Shown: positions 37,301 to 52,300 of the stretch, in pieces
Layout of the letters: each line of letters starts with the position of its first letter
How positions within the stretch are numbered: the stretch's first letter is position 1
Origin: Strongylocentrotus droebachiensis
Lineage: Eukaryota; Echinodermata; Echinoidea; Camarodonta; Strongylocentrotidae
Direction of reading: 5' to 3'
Length of the DNA: 64,000 bases
NCBI GenBank assembly: GCA_035222895.1
Contig: JAVYIG010000416.1
Location: 239,001 to 303,000 of the forward strand
The notes under the pieces: model-generated
What the model saw: only the letters and a program-made list of their open reading frames with translations
Databases searched by the model: none
What the model was told of the DNA's origin: nothing
Translations under genes and position numbers: made by a program

Positions 37301-40300
37301 GGTAATCCCATCAGGACCAGGGGCTTTCCTTGGTTTGAGATTGTCTAGCAATTTCTTGATACCTGCCGGTGTGATGATGATATCTGGCATGGTTTCATAA
37401 GGCGAGTTGGGAGGTAGCAGATAAGGTGGGGCTGGAGTCTCTTTCGTGAACACCGATTGGAATTGGTGGTTGAAGGCATTAGCTTTCTCAGTGGGGTCAG
37501 TTAACTTCCGTCCATCTGAGTTGAGATGTGAGATTCCTCCATTGTCACTCCGGTTATGTTTAATGAAGCTCCAGAATCTTTTCATGGCCCCATAATGGTT
37601 GTCATCCTCGTCTCCTTCAAAGATGGACTCAAGGTTTTTCCAGTATTCTTTCCTCATCTCTGACTGAATGTTCCTCTTCAGACATTTGTTGTGCTCTTCA
37701 AGGTCATAAGGAATAAGTCCTGTGGTCTTCAAGACTTGTTTACATCTCTTGATAACCCTGCTCCTTTTCTTGATGAGCTACCTGATTCTTGCAGTCACCC
37801 ATGGTAAGTTTGCTGTGGGCTTTAACAGTGTCTGGGGAATGTGTGCCTCAATACCATGCTTGATTCCAGTCTGAAATATGTCCCACAGTTCACTTGTGGA
37901 GGCCTCATCATACTTCGATGCTATCTCATCCGCAACTCTTGACATGCTGACCTAGAATGCGTCCCAGTCTGCTTTGCTGTAGACAAGAATTTTTCTTGGT
38001 ATCTGTCTTCTACTGGATGGTTTCATGTCCAGGATTAGAAGTGGACAGTCATGATCTGAAATGCCAGGAACCACGGACACACTGTATGCAAGAGTAGGAT
38101 TGTTGGTGAGGTACAAGTCGAGAATGTTCTGTCGTCTTGTAGGTTCCTCTACTAGTTGGACTAGACCAATGTCATCCAACATCTCTCCAAACTTGTGATG
38201 TAAGGCAGGGTGTCCACATTCTGTCACCCTTCGGTTAATTCTGAAGTCTCCCCCGATTACAATGAGATGATTCATGTTCAGTCTTGAAAGTGATTGTTGG
38301 AGCTCAAGTAAGCTTGATTCATCTCCTTCATGTGCCTTGTAGTAAGATGCGACCTACAGGGTTTTGGTTCCTGTCATCTAAATCTTGCACCACAGGATCT
38401 CGCAGTTTGTCTCCAACTCTTCTACCCTGCTAGCAATCAAGTCTTTCTTTGTTGCAATAAACACACCTCCATGGGCATCACTCGGCCTATCTCTGCGATG
38501 GATGTCATACAAATCCGTAGGAAAGATTTCGTTGTCTAGTATGTCCTTTGATAGCCAGGACTCTGTACCTAAGATGATGTCAGGATCATGTTTCTTTACT
38601 AAGACTTTTGAATGACAGTTTCTTAACCCTCAGACTTTGACAGTTGACATTCAATATCTGTAGCTGGCGTCCCTTTGGCTGCGCCGACTTTCGAAGCGGC
38701 GCCTTTCGTTGGCTATTTGGAGACGATACGTGGAGTGGCAAGTCAAGGCTTTCATCAGAGGATGAGATGTAAGACGAGTGATTCAGGGAGCTATAGGTGT
38801 TTGCTTCACTGAGATCACTAAGGGTGTCACCCAGCCCTGACAGGTTTGATCTGCCAATGTTCTGAATGCCACACTGGTTACATATCCAAATCACTGAGCT
38901 GTTTCCCAGGGTGTTGTATTCAGTAGAGTCAAGACCTATACACTCTGAATGGAACCATAATTCACAAGGGACTTCACCAACGGTGTCGATTTGTATCCGT
39001 GGTTGGGGGGGGGGGGGGGGATGATAGGTCCAAAAATATTTTCGGCAATGGATCAAAGCAACCAGAGGTAGAAGCGTGTGGCAGGTTGCACCCCCTCCCT
39101 TCCAAGTTATTAACTTTTCAAGTCACCCTCAATAAAGATAACATTTCAGAGAATAAGGGACCCATGTGGGTCCCACGTGGGCTTGCTACCTGAGTTAGAA
39201 TCCTCTCAAGCGCGAAGCAAGGATTTTATTTTTAGGGGGGCGGTAGTGAGCACGCGAAGCGTGTGAAGCGCGCTCCCTAGGGGGATGGGTGCAGGGAGGA
39301 GGAGTTTCCCCAGAAAAAAGACGATTCGTTGTACCGTTCTCGACTCTTAATCCTTGTCTAAATTCAGTTTCTTTTGACGTTTCATTTAATTATTAAAGAA
39401 AGAAGACGATTCGTTGTGCCGTTCTCGACTCTTAATCCTTTTTCTTCCAACTTCCTCTTCCTGTCTTCTTTCTCTATCTCTCTCTCTCTCTTTTTCTCTT
39501 TTTTGGCCGGCGTTTTTTTTTTTTTTTGGGGGGGGGGCGACCGCCCAACCGCCCCCTGGCTACGCGCCTGTATCCTCTATGTCTCTAATTTTCTCTTTTC
39601 CCCACTCTCTACTTCTTTTTTGCACTTTTGCGCTTCGCACTTAACATTTAGCTCGTTGCTTTTTAACCCTGCGGTTTTTGCATTTGGCGCACTGCATTTC
39701 TATGATGCTGTTGATTGAATAAATTGAGTAAATTGATCAATTCCTGATGAAGCCGTATGAGCGAGAATTCAATTTATTCTTGTCTCATATACGGTTGTCT
39801 CATTTACGTATGTATTATGAAAATGAGATAGCAAAATGTGTATATTTATGGTCATCTTGCGAGTAATGACCATCAACCACTCTCATCGGGCTCTCATCAT
39901 TTTGTGTTTGATGGTAAATTATTGGGGGGGGAATGATTGTACAGGCCATCCCCCCACCTTAAATATTGGGGGGATATACCCCCCCCCCCCCCATCCCCCC
40001 CCCCGGGATCGACACCCATGGACTTTACACTGGACTCCTTTGGTCTTCCAAGTCACTGCCTTGTGGCATAAGCCACATGGATACTTTGGCTCTTTCGGCA
40101 TGATGTAAATGCTCCGATCAAATGATCGTTACAACAACAAAAACATGTCTTTGAGTATGAGTATGTCATCACACAAGCATCAATTCAACAAAATGCTGGG
40201 TTTCTTCTAAGCTTTCACTATTAAGAAAGAAAACTCTAAGATTCAACTCATAAAATACTATATAAAAACCTGATCTAATGATTATGGAGTTGACAGTAAT

Positions 40301-43300
40301 ACGATGACTGGTAATTCCTCAGTGCATCCTCCAAGCAGAAGTGAGTTAATTCACAAGTTGCTGTTCATCCATTGCTGAGTTGCAGTATGTGGGACTACAC
40401 CTCACAGAAGAGATCTTGCTTGAAAATGTCCAATCTTTATCCTTTCTTCGGAGCTACTTGTCTTGCTGAAATCTCTCCAAATTTGCAATATTGTGACAGG
40501 AGGTGCTTTCCTTTCCTTGTTTCTTTGACAAATTCCTAAATTACTACACAGATGCGAGAGATAATCTTGGATTTTGAGAGCAGAATTTCGCGGTACCCCC
40601 TACCCCTATGACAACACACACACACACGTATTTGTTTTCACACTTTTATGTTATGTAAAATTAGATTTTAAAAGTACTATTTCAATCAAATGTCAGAATA
40701 ACGTATTGCTTTTGTTAATGAATTAGGATGCCAACCTTATCATGATGAAATGTTTTAAAATTATTTAAAAGTAGTGTAATATTAAAGTATTAATGACTGC
40801 TTTAATATTCGAGAAATAGTTGTTTTTATACGCTCAAGGGAAGGCCCTCGGCACGCCTCGGGCAATAGCACAATTTTAACCTTCCATTGAGCGTATAAAA
40901 ACAACTATTTCTCGAATATTAAAGCAGTCATTAATACTTTTATATGCCAAAAAAAAAAGAGTCAACTTATGAGTTATGACACCAACTTGGCCTTTCTCTA
41001 GTTTATCTGCACGGTTGTTTTTTATGAGTGTATCTTTGAGAGTAGACTAGATCTAGATTCTAGTCTAAGCAAGATATTTTTACAATTGTGGGGGTGAGCC
41101 GGCCCTGTGGGGAATATGGAGAAAAACCTGCGCTTTTATATGACACCTCACTTATTGAGTATCACCTTCAGGATCGCGAGCAATATTAGTTTGAATCTCT
41201 GGTAATTAAAACATCGACCAATTTAGCATGAGTGCGCAATGGCCAATGCATAGGGATGTGTGCAATCTCTACGGGAAGGATTTTAGCACTAGGCTTACTA
41301 CTAGAATCTAGGCCTACTAGATCTATTTTGGAAAAAAAATTATGGAGAATTTCACGTACCCTTTTTGGTGTTCTTGCCTGTCAGCAAGTCTTGCATTTGA
41401 TCATCATCAAGAAGTTGAAATCTTGGGAGGGTTTCTTCAGCCATTTTTGCCTTGTTTGGAATTCAGTTCGATCGAGATTGCCGTATTAAAAATACCGACC
41501 AATTCTTCGCACACGTACGGTATCCTCGATCGCTCAAACCAGTTTTTAACATGTGAACCTATGGGTATTTCACCAAGACTGAACTATTTTCCCGGTAACT
41601 GGAATTTTACCGGGAATTTTACAGGAATAGTTAAAACCATGGCTGCAATTTCGACCAATCAGATGGCTGGATTTCTTAAGTGAGGTATATAACAACTATT
41701 ATATACCTCACTTTAGAAATCTAGCCATCTGATTGGTCGAAATTGGAGTCGTGATTTTAGCCATGCCCCGCCAACCAGTCAATAGTCTTTTTAAAAGTGC
41801 CCTCGTACCCGCCTACCAGTCAGTAGTCCTTTTAAAAAGTGCCCTCAATCCCTGGTGAACGTGCCGCATAAATACATTTTGGTGAGATCCCCATTGGTTT
41901 ACGTGTAAAAATGAATGTTGTGCAAGCGCGGATACCATACAGTTTTCGTGCGATTTGGTCGCTAATTTCAGGTTTTTTAATTGCTGAGATATCCCCATTG
42001 GTTTACGTGCGAGCGCGGATACAAAATACAGTGCAGTGTGTGTGCGATTCCCGAATGATTGTAACATTCATGCAATTTTCCGGAAAGATTTACAGACAGT
42101 GTCTCTGATTTTCTGCTATGTTTTAACCAGTCTTTACTCAAGAAAAGGATAAGGTAAGAATTCTTTGTAGATTTTTTGTGTGAATTCGGTATATAAAAGA
42201 TATAAATACTGCTTTAATATTCGAGGAATAGTTGTTTTGACAGGCTCTCGGGGACGTTACTTCCTGTCATCACCCCTCGGCACGCCTCGGGGTGATAACA
42301 AGATGTAACGTCCCCTTGCGCCTATAAAAACAACTATACCTCTCATAGCAGTTATTATATCTATATTATTTGTCGTAACAGATTAAGACTTGACATCAAA
42401 TATGTGATTCACCCCCCCCCCCCACCCACCGCCCACTTATTCCGACGTGCAAATTTAGTAGGGTCAGTTAGGTTATCGAATTACACGACCGGAGGGGGGG
42501 GGGGTTCCCTCCTTTCTGACAATCGTGGATCCGCCACTATAATGCCGTCGATAACATAATCAGGGTGTACAAATCCTTCCCCGAATAAAGCACAGGTTGT
42601 TCAAGAGTAGTGTGATTGAGGACTGGTTTGCGACCACCGTTATCCCTTACTGGTACACATTGAAAAATGTCAGGAAGTGGATGCGAAAATTGAACTTTCT
42701 GTCAAAATACAAAAACAGAATAGAAAGTATAAGATTGATAGTGAAAAATATACACCATATTTTTCATTTCATATGACATTTCAGAGTGCTACGGAATTGC
42801 TGATTGAGAGATAGCTATTTCATTTGTGAATACTGGTGAGACTTAATAGTTTAATTTAAAACCTACGTAAAATGAAAAATCGAATCTCTTCGTCCCCGTT
42901 TGTATTAATTATGTAACCCTTTGGAAACTGCAAGGTGTTCCATGTTTATTTGTTTTAACACTTTCATGTTACGTAAAATTACTATTTTTCAATCAAATGT
43001 CAGAATAACGATTTGATTTTTGTAAATGAATGAGGGAGTCAACTGTATCATGATGTAATGTTTAAGGATATTCGAGAAAAAAAATATCAATTTTTGTAGG
43101 ATTTTAAATTAAACTTTTAAAATAATATAAAATGTCAGCAATTGTTTATCCAACATAATATTACTTTAAAAAAGATTAATACTAGACATCCAGTGTGTGG
43201 ATAATTCTCCCACCCCTTACTCAGTTCGACGTGCAAATGCAGGAGGGCCAGTGGGATTACCGAATCATAAGGTGGATCACTGAAGTAAAAGGAATTCAGA

Positions 43301-46300
43301 ACCAGGAATGCCGCTTTGGAATTGCATAGATAGCGCTCGAAAAATCAAGCTGCAATTTTATTCAATCTATGAATACAAAAGAGAAATAAAGGGATCATAA
43401 ATACTTGAACAATGTTTGCGCAAATAAATGATGACTTTGAATCGAAATCCAAACATCAACTATAAAGTTAATGAAAGCTAAAAGCCTACACCAAATTCAC
43501 TGTATCTCCTTTAAGCTCGACATATTCTAGCATTGAATCAACACGCAAACACATCTAAAAGCTTCTGACAGTGCGGTTTCTTTGCTCTGTACTGAAACCA
43601 ATATCATGTCAAAATACTAATTTGACTCCTTTTAATGTACAGTGGAACCTTGTTATAACAAACTCACTAAGACCAAGGAAACTTCCCCGCTAAATTGAAA
43701 CTTTTTTATTAAAAAATTTATCTGCGCCCGAAACCCAGAAGTGAAAATCCCCTTCTTTAACTCGAGTTATCTTTATAACGAGATTGCATTGAAGTTTATG
43801 TATGTAATAAACACGAATACTAATCAAAACATCACCATAACAACTTCTCGTTAATCAAATATAAGATTAAACCCCTAATTTTTTGTTTACATCATAACTC
43901 ACACTTCTTTTTATAGAGCATACATTTCAAGTTTATAAGCTTACTCTGTCTTGTTCATTCATGTATTACTAACTCAACTTTCTCACTTAAACTATCACTC
44001 TAAATGGCTAACAATAAGCCGTAGTTTAAATAATGTATTAAACCACCTGAATACATTGTAAAAACATATCTTTATGAATGTAGCGATATGTAACATCTCG
44101 TCTGTAAGTTATGCATTATCATTACTAAAAGTAATATAGACTTTCATTGTAACTTGTTCAACGTATCACTACACAGTTTTGTGCATAGCGATGTATACAC
44201 CGTACTCGGTACACATCAAGTATGTAACTTCCTATTTTCTCAATAACCTGACCAAAATACATTCTTAAATCAACAGATATGAAAAGTATGATATTTCATT
44301 GTTAAACTTACTTCTATGGCGACATTTCCTGGCTGCCTTGAAACAACGTAGTGAGACTTTCGTCTCCTAAACGTCCTTCCCAAACGAAAGAAACATGGCA
44401 TCTGCGAACACGTTACTCAGAAATAGAATTAACATAAATTCCATACGCTCTTTGATATGGTAGATGTGAAATAAGCTATGGTGTCTTGTAAATTAAAAGG
44501 AAAACAAATAAGATATCTCCTGGTTTGTCAACAAATCATAAGGGGAAAAATCCCCTCCTTTCTGACATTCATAGGTCCGCCACTATAAAATGTCCTCGAT
44601 AACATAACCAGGTTGTTACGATTTTACCTCGAAACAAATCACAGTTTTTTTTTACAAGGGTAGTGTGGTTGAGGACTGGTTTGCGACCGTTCTGTTTTCT
44701 GTTTTATTTTATTTATTTTTTCTGTAAGAATTTAGATCATGATTGAAGTTATTTATAAACGATTACCCATTTCTCCCCTAGTATTATAACAGGTCAATAT
44801 GATCCATTTTGTATTCGTCATACCCCAGTACCGATCGGATGAGTCGACACCTATTTATCACCTCTGTCAATACCTATCAGTAACACATAAACAGCATTAC
44901 ATCGATCTCAAAAGAATCCAGGTACTATTGAAATTAGTGCTAATTACAGGTGTCAAGACCTGTACCTCATTGCAAAATATATGTGATTGTGTTCAGATTT
45001 TAACATTGGGGCAATGATTTTAACATTGATTTAAACAGATAGTTTTAATGGGTTGTTAGTTATTATTCATTCAACGTTATGTTACTATCATAACAGATTG
45101 AGAGCCTTGTCATCTGGTCTCTGGATCTCAGAGAACGTCCGTCTGCTTCGCGTGATCTCGCTCAGTTCATCTGTAAGATGCCTCGTTTGAAGAGCCTGAC
45201 AATCCAGGGGGAAATCAAGGTGTTTCTTCACGATGACTTCTACTCATCATCTTCCTCGATGGCATCATCTGCAAAGGTATTGATTTGATCATATTTTTTA
45301 GGACTCTAAGCAAATGCCTACATGTGTTGTCATACTTTCTTTCTATATAGTCAAACGCAAGTGGATGAGTTTACTCTACCAATTAGTACACCGTTAAGAG
45401 GAAGCCGAGAACATTTAACGTTTCAGGAGGTGGAAGCGAAAGGTGAACTTTCTGTCATAATACAGAAACAGAATGAAGATTGTAAGATTGATAGTGAATA
45501 AAATGAACCATATATTTTCTCATTCCATGGGGCAAGCCGGAGGGTAATAGAAGTGCTGAAGGAGTGACGGCTATTTGTAATATGAATTGCCGATGAGGCT
45601 AAATCAGTTTAAAGGGGAAGTTGGTTTTAATAAAAGCAGTAAAATTAGAGGAAAATATGTTAAAGGTTGAGCAATACCCGATTTAACAAAGGAAAGTTAT
45701 GATATTTGAAGTTGTCATCAGTGTTCCACAAATTGACAACGCTGTGACATATCTTGCGAGCTCCTTTCCAATTTTCTCTGTTTAAAAATTGTAAAAAAAA
45801 TTCATTTTGTTCGCTATCGATTACGGAATAGTTTTGTTTCACAGAGGGTTTGCATAAGAAACATAGTTGCACTAATTATATTAACGGTGAATGTATGATT
45901 GAAAGTTGTCTTAAAGTCATGGTTTAACAATGTTTCCAGTTGTACAAATCTGAGATGCATGGCCCTACGTGTTATCAGTGTCTGTGATATGGTGTAATAT
46001 TGAATCTATAAACAAAACATAATGCATTTTAAAATTATGATGAAGTGCTTCAAAAAAGTGAAAATCCTTGAGTGACCGATTTTATCATACTTATTTTCCG
46101 CGATAGACTGTAGTGTTATAAAAAACCGTTGGGAAAACGGTTTTTGAAATTTCAAATTCAATTCATAAAAATCTTGATAATCAGACATGCGATCGGCTTG
46201 TAAAAATCATGGGATTCCTGACTGACCTAAAGGTTTATAATTATGATTAATCAATATGTTCCAGAAAATATTATTCATTTTTATCCGTCATGCCCCAGTC

Positions 46301-49300
46301 CCGATTGAATCAGTCAAAACCTATTAATCACATCTGTCATTACCTATCAGTAATAATAAACACCATTATATCGGTCTCTAAAATAATCCAAGCAGTATTG
46401 AAGTGAGTGCTAATTACAGGTGTCAAGACTTGTACCTCTTTACAACATATGTGATTTTGTCAAGATTTTTTTCATTTTGACAACGATATTAACATTGATT
46501 TAAACAGATTGTTGAATATTGAATATAATTTTAATGGAATGTTAGGTATAAATCATTCAACATAATGTTACTATCACAACAGATTGAGACTCTTGTCATC
46601 CCTTCTTGGAATCTCAGTGAATGTCCCTCTGCATCACGTGATCTCGCTCAGTTCATCTGTAAGATGCCTCATCTGAAGGACCTGACAGTCGGCGGTTATT
46701 ATCACGATGACTTCTACTCAACATCGTCATCGATGGCATCATCCGCAAAGGTATTGATTTGATCACATTTTGTAGGACTCTGTATTGCAAATCACTACAT
46801 GTTTTGTTCTACTGGGTGTGTACTCTTTCCTATACCATGTGAGTCAAAAAAAAGTTTACGCCTAGAAAACTGGTAATTAATTTAAAATTCATCTATTTAC
46901 AGTAAATTATTATACATCATATGAAAGAGTGTTTTATCCCAAATCATTGGTATCATTTTTGTTTGGTATGTGTTCACGCTTGGATGAACAGGAGTCATTG
47001 TTTGCGAGAGTGCACAAATCGACTTGCGCCAAAGTGATGCCTTCAGTATGTATTATGTTGGGATTAGAGAATGAATTGAATGTATCAAATGAAATGCATT
47101 GCATATGCTATTTGTAGAAGCAAAGTCACACACACAAACACACACGAGCACAAATGTGCGTTGATAGTTGATATTCAATATTTGATATGTGCGGCATGAT
47201 TAATTTTTGTTAGGGGTGCTATTTGGATCGGCAAAGACCGAATTAATACCCAAATCCCAATTGTTATATTCAAACATCACATCAATAAGGCAGGACAAGC
47301 TGTTCTTGCCTCGAATATACGCCACTTTATTGAGCGACCTCAAGGGCCACCTACACCTACACAGCAAACGTCCTACGCTGAAGTTGTTGGATCTTCAACG
47401 CAGGATTTCGAGATGATTGCTCCGAGAGGGAGGCTAAAGTCTGCACCTGCTCTTCCAATGTTTCCACTGACAAAAGCTCAACAGGGGTGGCACGAGCATC
47501 TACGTCTCGTCATGGCAACGTGCTGTTAAACTCTGTCTCTGGTACTGGCATATTACATCATAATCTTCAGGATCAATCTCATGAACTGAATAAGAGTAAC
47601 ATTAAACAGTTCGAAGGTGGTTCAGTTCCTCCGTTTAAAAACAGGGGCTTAAAATTTGCCCATTTGAATATTCATAGCTTAGTTGCTAAGATTGACGAAC
47701 TTAGATTACTTCTGAGAAATGCATCATTTGATGTTATTGGTTTAAATGAAACATTTTGCGACTCCATGATTGATGATTCTGAATTGTATATAGATGATTA
47801 TATTTCATTACGTATAGACCGTACGAGACATGGTGGTGGTGTGGCTGTATATATATCCAAGAGGTTCAATTATAAAAGAAGGGATGATTTGATTTCATCT
47901 TCTTTAGAATGCCTTTGGTTTGAAATGCATTATCCAAATAAGTCTCCCATCCTGGTTGGAGAGTTTTACAGACCTCCAAATTCTCACGTTGATTTCTTTG
48001 AAGAATTAGACGGAAATTTGGACTCTGCTCTCTCGGAAGATATGAGCTGTATTATTTTAGGTGATTTCAATTGTGATTGTATGCCACACCAACTTGATCT
48101 GAATGCTGAAAAGTTAATGTTTTATACAAATATGTACGGGCTAAGTCAGCTAATTGATACTGCCACAAGAGTTACAAATACCTCTTCTACTTTTATTGAT
48201 TTGATATTTGTATCAAACAAGGAACTTTACAATGAATGGGGAATATTTGAAACTAGCATAAGTGATCATTATTTGGTGTATACGGTTCGCGATTTTAGTG
48301 CAAAGATCCATAACAAATCTGAATACGCAGAATTTCGCTGGTTTAAAAATCTTGACGAGGAGAAATTTTACAGTGAATTGAGAAGTACTCCTTGGCAGGT
48401 CATAAAAGATATAGATAATGTTGATGTTGCGTGGGATATGTGGTTGACTCTATTCAATAATATAATCAACAAGCACATACCAGTATGTAAAAAGCGGATA
48501 AGAAAAAAGGCACGTCCATGGATATCTGACGAGATTGTTAAGCTCATGACGGAACGTGATAAAGTTCTCAAAGCTGCTAAAGCTAACAAAAGTGATGATC
48601 TTTGGGACACCTACAAATATCTAAAGAATAAAGTTATTCATCTCATGAGGAAAAGAAAAAGAGAATATAATGCAGACCAGATCTCGCAAAATCATAACAA
48701 TAGTAAGCAAATGTGGAGATGTTTGAGAAACCTTGTGCCTAAGTCATTACCTATATCTCCCAATAGCATAAATGTTGATGGTGCTAATGTGTCAGACAAT
48801 GCAAATATTGCTGAAGCTTTTAATGACTTTTTCATTTCTAATGCTTCTAAGATTACAAAGGACCTGCGAAGGAATAAGTCTCAACTGAGAGTAGACGAGG
48901 ACAATAATATTGGTCCAACTCATTTGCAATTTAATTTGAATTTGATAACTGAGGATTTTGTATTGAAACAGATTGATAATCTGAGTATAGATAAAGCAAC
49001 TGGTGAAGATCACATCAGCTGTAAACTTTTAAAGATGACGAAGAATGTTATCGCAGAGTCTCTTTGTGATATCATTAACAAATCCCTGTCTACAGGAGTT
49101 GTTCCACGTGAATGGAAAAAGGCTCGGGTAGTACCAATATTCAAATCTGGAGATATTTCTTCTTTGAATAATTACCACCCCATTTCAATATTACCTATCG
49201 TGAGTAAAATTATAGAAAGGGCCGTCCACCAACAACTCACTGAATTCTTGGACGTGAATCAATTATTACACCCTAATCAGTCTGGTTTTAGACCTAAACA

Positions 49301-52300
49301 TTCAACAGCTACTGCCCTTGCAAAACTTGTAAATCAATGGTCGTTGAATATTGATAACAAAGAAATCTCTGGAGTTGCCTTCATAGATCTTCGTAAGGCT
49401 TTTGATACTGTTGACCATGAGCTACTTCTACATAAACTAGCTTGTATAGGTTGTAGTAATAGGACTATTTATTGGTTCAAATCATATTTAGGGGATCGAC
49501 AACAAGTGACCCAATTCAAAGGAGCCAAGTCGCATCCATCAACCATCAAATTAGGTGTGCCACAAGGTTCCATTCTTGGTCCCCTTTTATTTTCAATATA
49601 TGTTAATAGTCTACCTGAATGTACTCCTGAATGTATCATAGATATGTATGCTGACGATACGACACTTACAGTCAGTGCAAATGATGCAACGTTGTGGAAG
49701 AAAAATTAACTGTTGCGTTAAACATAGTCATGGCATGGATTAAGGAAAATCGTCTTGTTCTTAACACTGAAAAAACTTGTGTCATGTTAATAGGCTCTCC
49801 TGCTAATCTCAAGAAAATTGAATCTTTCACCATTTCATTAAACGGCAATTTGATCAAAAGAGTTCAATTCACCAAATGCTTAGGACTTTTGATAGATGAA
49901 TAATTGAAATGGTCTAAACAAATCGAAAACGTAAGTAAACTTACCCAGAAAAACATTAGCATGATAAAGAGAGCAAAGAGTTTTTTGCCTCAAAAATCCT
50001 TAAAGTTACTTTATAACAGTCTTGTGTTGCCACGATTAGATTACTGCTCTGTTGTATGGTCGAACCGATTTCATTCTCATACAACTAAGCTGCAAAAAAT
50101 TCAAAAGAGGGCCGCAAGAATAATATTGAACAAGACATATGACACACCGTCGGCTGATTTGTTCACAAGTCTTAAATGGATGACACTAGACAAGCGGTTT
50201 GAGTTAAGTCGCGTTATGATGATATATAAATGCGTTCATAACTTCCCAATAAACAGAACACCAAAAAGTAACCTCTTTTGGGAGTGTATTTTAAGTGATT
50301 TTAAAGTATGGTGCCTTTTGAACTAGATTTAAACGTTATCGACACGTGCCTTCATTTAAACAAAAAAGGTACTCCTGTTCACGTTTTCATCTAACCTAAA
50401 AACCACCAATTTATCACGCGACTGGAGTAACGTGATTCCACTTACCTCTGTAAATCAGGTGTTTATGACCAAATAACCACTTGACCAAGCAACGAGTTTT
50501 TTGTCCGTTAACCGATGGTGGTGATAAATACGTAATTATTTGGTCTTGTAAGCACCTTTATTGATTGGTTTCACAGGTTATCCACGGTTGATGGTAATAA
50601 TCACGTTACTTACACCGGCTAATCGTCTTATTGTTCTGTCCGTTAATCTCTGGTGTATTAAATTAGTAATTCTGAGGTGTCTTACACACTTCTTTAAATG
50701 GTTTCAAAGTTACCATAAATTTCTTGGTTATGATCACGTGGCTCAAGCTGATTACTAATCTAAGCTGTGAATACGTGATATTTAGGTGTGAAAATTAGTA
50801 ATTATTAGGTGTCTTAAAACACCTTTTTAAATGGTAGTCAAAGTTTCCATAAGTTCCGCGGTGATGATCTCGTGACTCAAACGGATTATTAATCTAAGCT
50901 GGGCATACGTGACTTTTAAGTGTGAAAAATAAGTAATTATTAGGTGTCTTAAAACACCTTTTTAAATGGTTTCAAAGTAACCATAACTTCCTTGGTGATG
51001 ATCACGTAGTTAAAACTGATTACTAATCTAAGCTGTGAATCCGTAATATTTAGGTGTGAAAAAATAGTAATTATTAGGTGTCTTAAAACACCTATTTAAA
51101 TGGTAGTCAATGTTGCCAGCAGTTCCGCGGTGATAATCTCGTGACTCAAACGGATTATTAATCTAAGCTGGGCATACGTGACTTTTAGGTGTGAAAAATT
51201 AGTCATTATTAGGTGTCTTAAAACACCTATTTAAATGGTAGTCAAAGTTGCCAGCAGTTCCGCGGTGATGATCTCGTGACTCAAACGGATTATTAATATA
51301 AGCTGGGTATTCCGTGTTTTCCAGGTGTGAAATTGAGTTATTCTTAGGTGTCTTGATGGTTTCACAGTTACCATTTAAGTTCCGTGGTGAAAATCCCGTG
51401 ACTGTTGGCATATTTCTATGTTCACCAGTTGATAACTGACTGTTGGCATATTTTCATTGCACCAGTTGATAACTGGTCTGTGTGCATATTTCCAGTTGCA
51501 CCAGTTGATGACTGACTGTTGGCATATTTCCAGTTGAACCAGCTGACACCAATTAATTTGCATATTGAATATGGGGTGCGTGCAGATCTATGTTTTTTAA
51601 ACAATTTATCTGAATTTACAGCATATTTCTAAATTACTGATGATTTAGTTATATGAAATTCATTTCGAAAATACTACAAATATAAATTACCAGTTATTAG
51701 GACATTTCGCTACTTCGTATAAATTATATTTAGTTCAACATGAATAAGGGAAACATTAACTGAACTAAAATAATTTCAATAAAATACAAGTATATGAAAA
51801 AAATTCGATTAATTAAATTATGAAAGTCTACTTATTACCAATGCCTTTACATTGGAAATACAGACGTACCAGTATTGAAGTGTTGTTGCCGTTCAACTGG
51901 TTGGAATATTTACCAAATGGTTCTAATGGCTCAGCTAGACCAGTTGAATTCTAACTGGCCTGGATCAACTGGATCATTTAGCCCATTTCAATTTCCAGTG
52001 TTACCAGTTGGCATTAACTGGTTCATCAACTGGACCAGTTGCAACTAGCTTTCTCTTTTGGGATGTTTGCACCCCCCTCCCCCCCCCCCACCCCCTCTTA
52101 TCCCAAACTGCTTCCGGCGCGCCTGGACGTAATTATGGAAGATCCAAGACACGATGGTCAAAAACGGGATGAGAACGTCATTATTTTGGTTCATTTATTG
52201 TGTAACATTTGCGTAATAATTGGGTTGAACGCGGGTTACAGTAACATATTTCCTCTTCGACGTAAATTTCAGGTGAATGAAGAACATGATTCATCTCAAG

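Noticed and set aside
46929..47117. Frame with FGMCSRLDEQESLFARVHKS
   Set aside because: Falls in the mariner-like TIR, which is repeated inverted at 53175-53378; not a coding exon.
50400..51560. Possible CRISPR-like array
   Set aside because: Period of 132-135 bp with whole-unit similarity and no unique spacers; eukaryotic context. It is a satellite.
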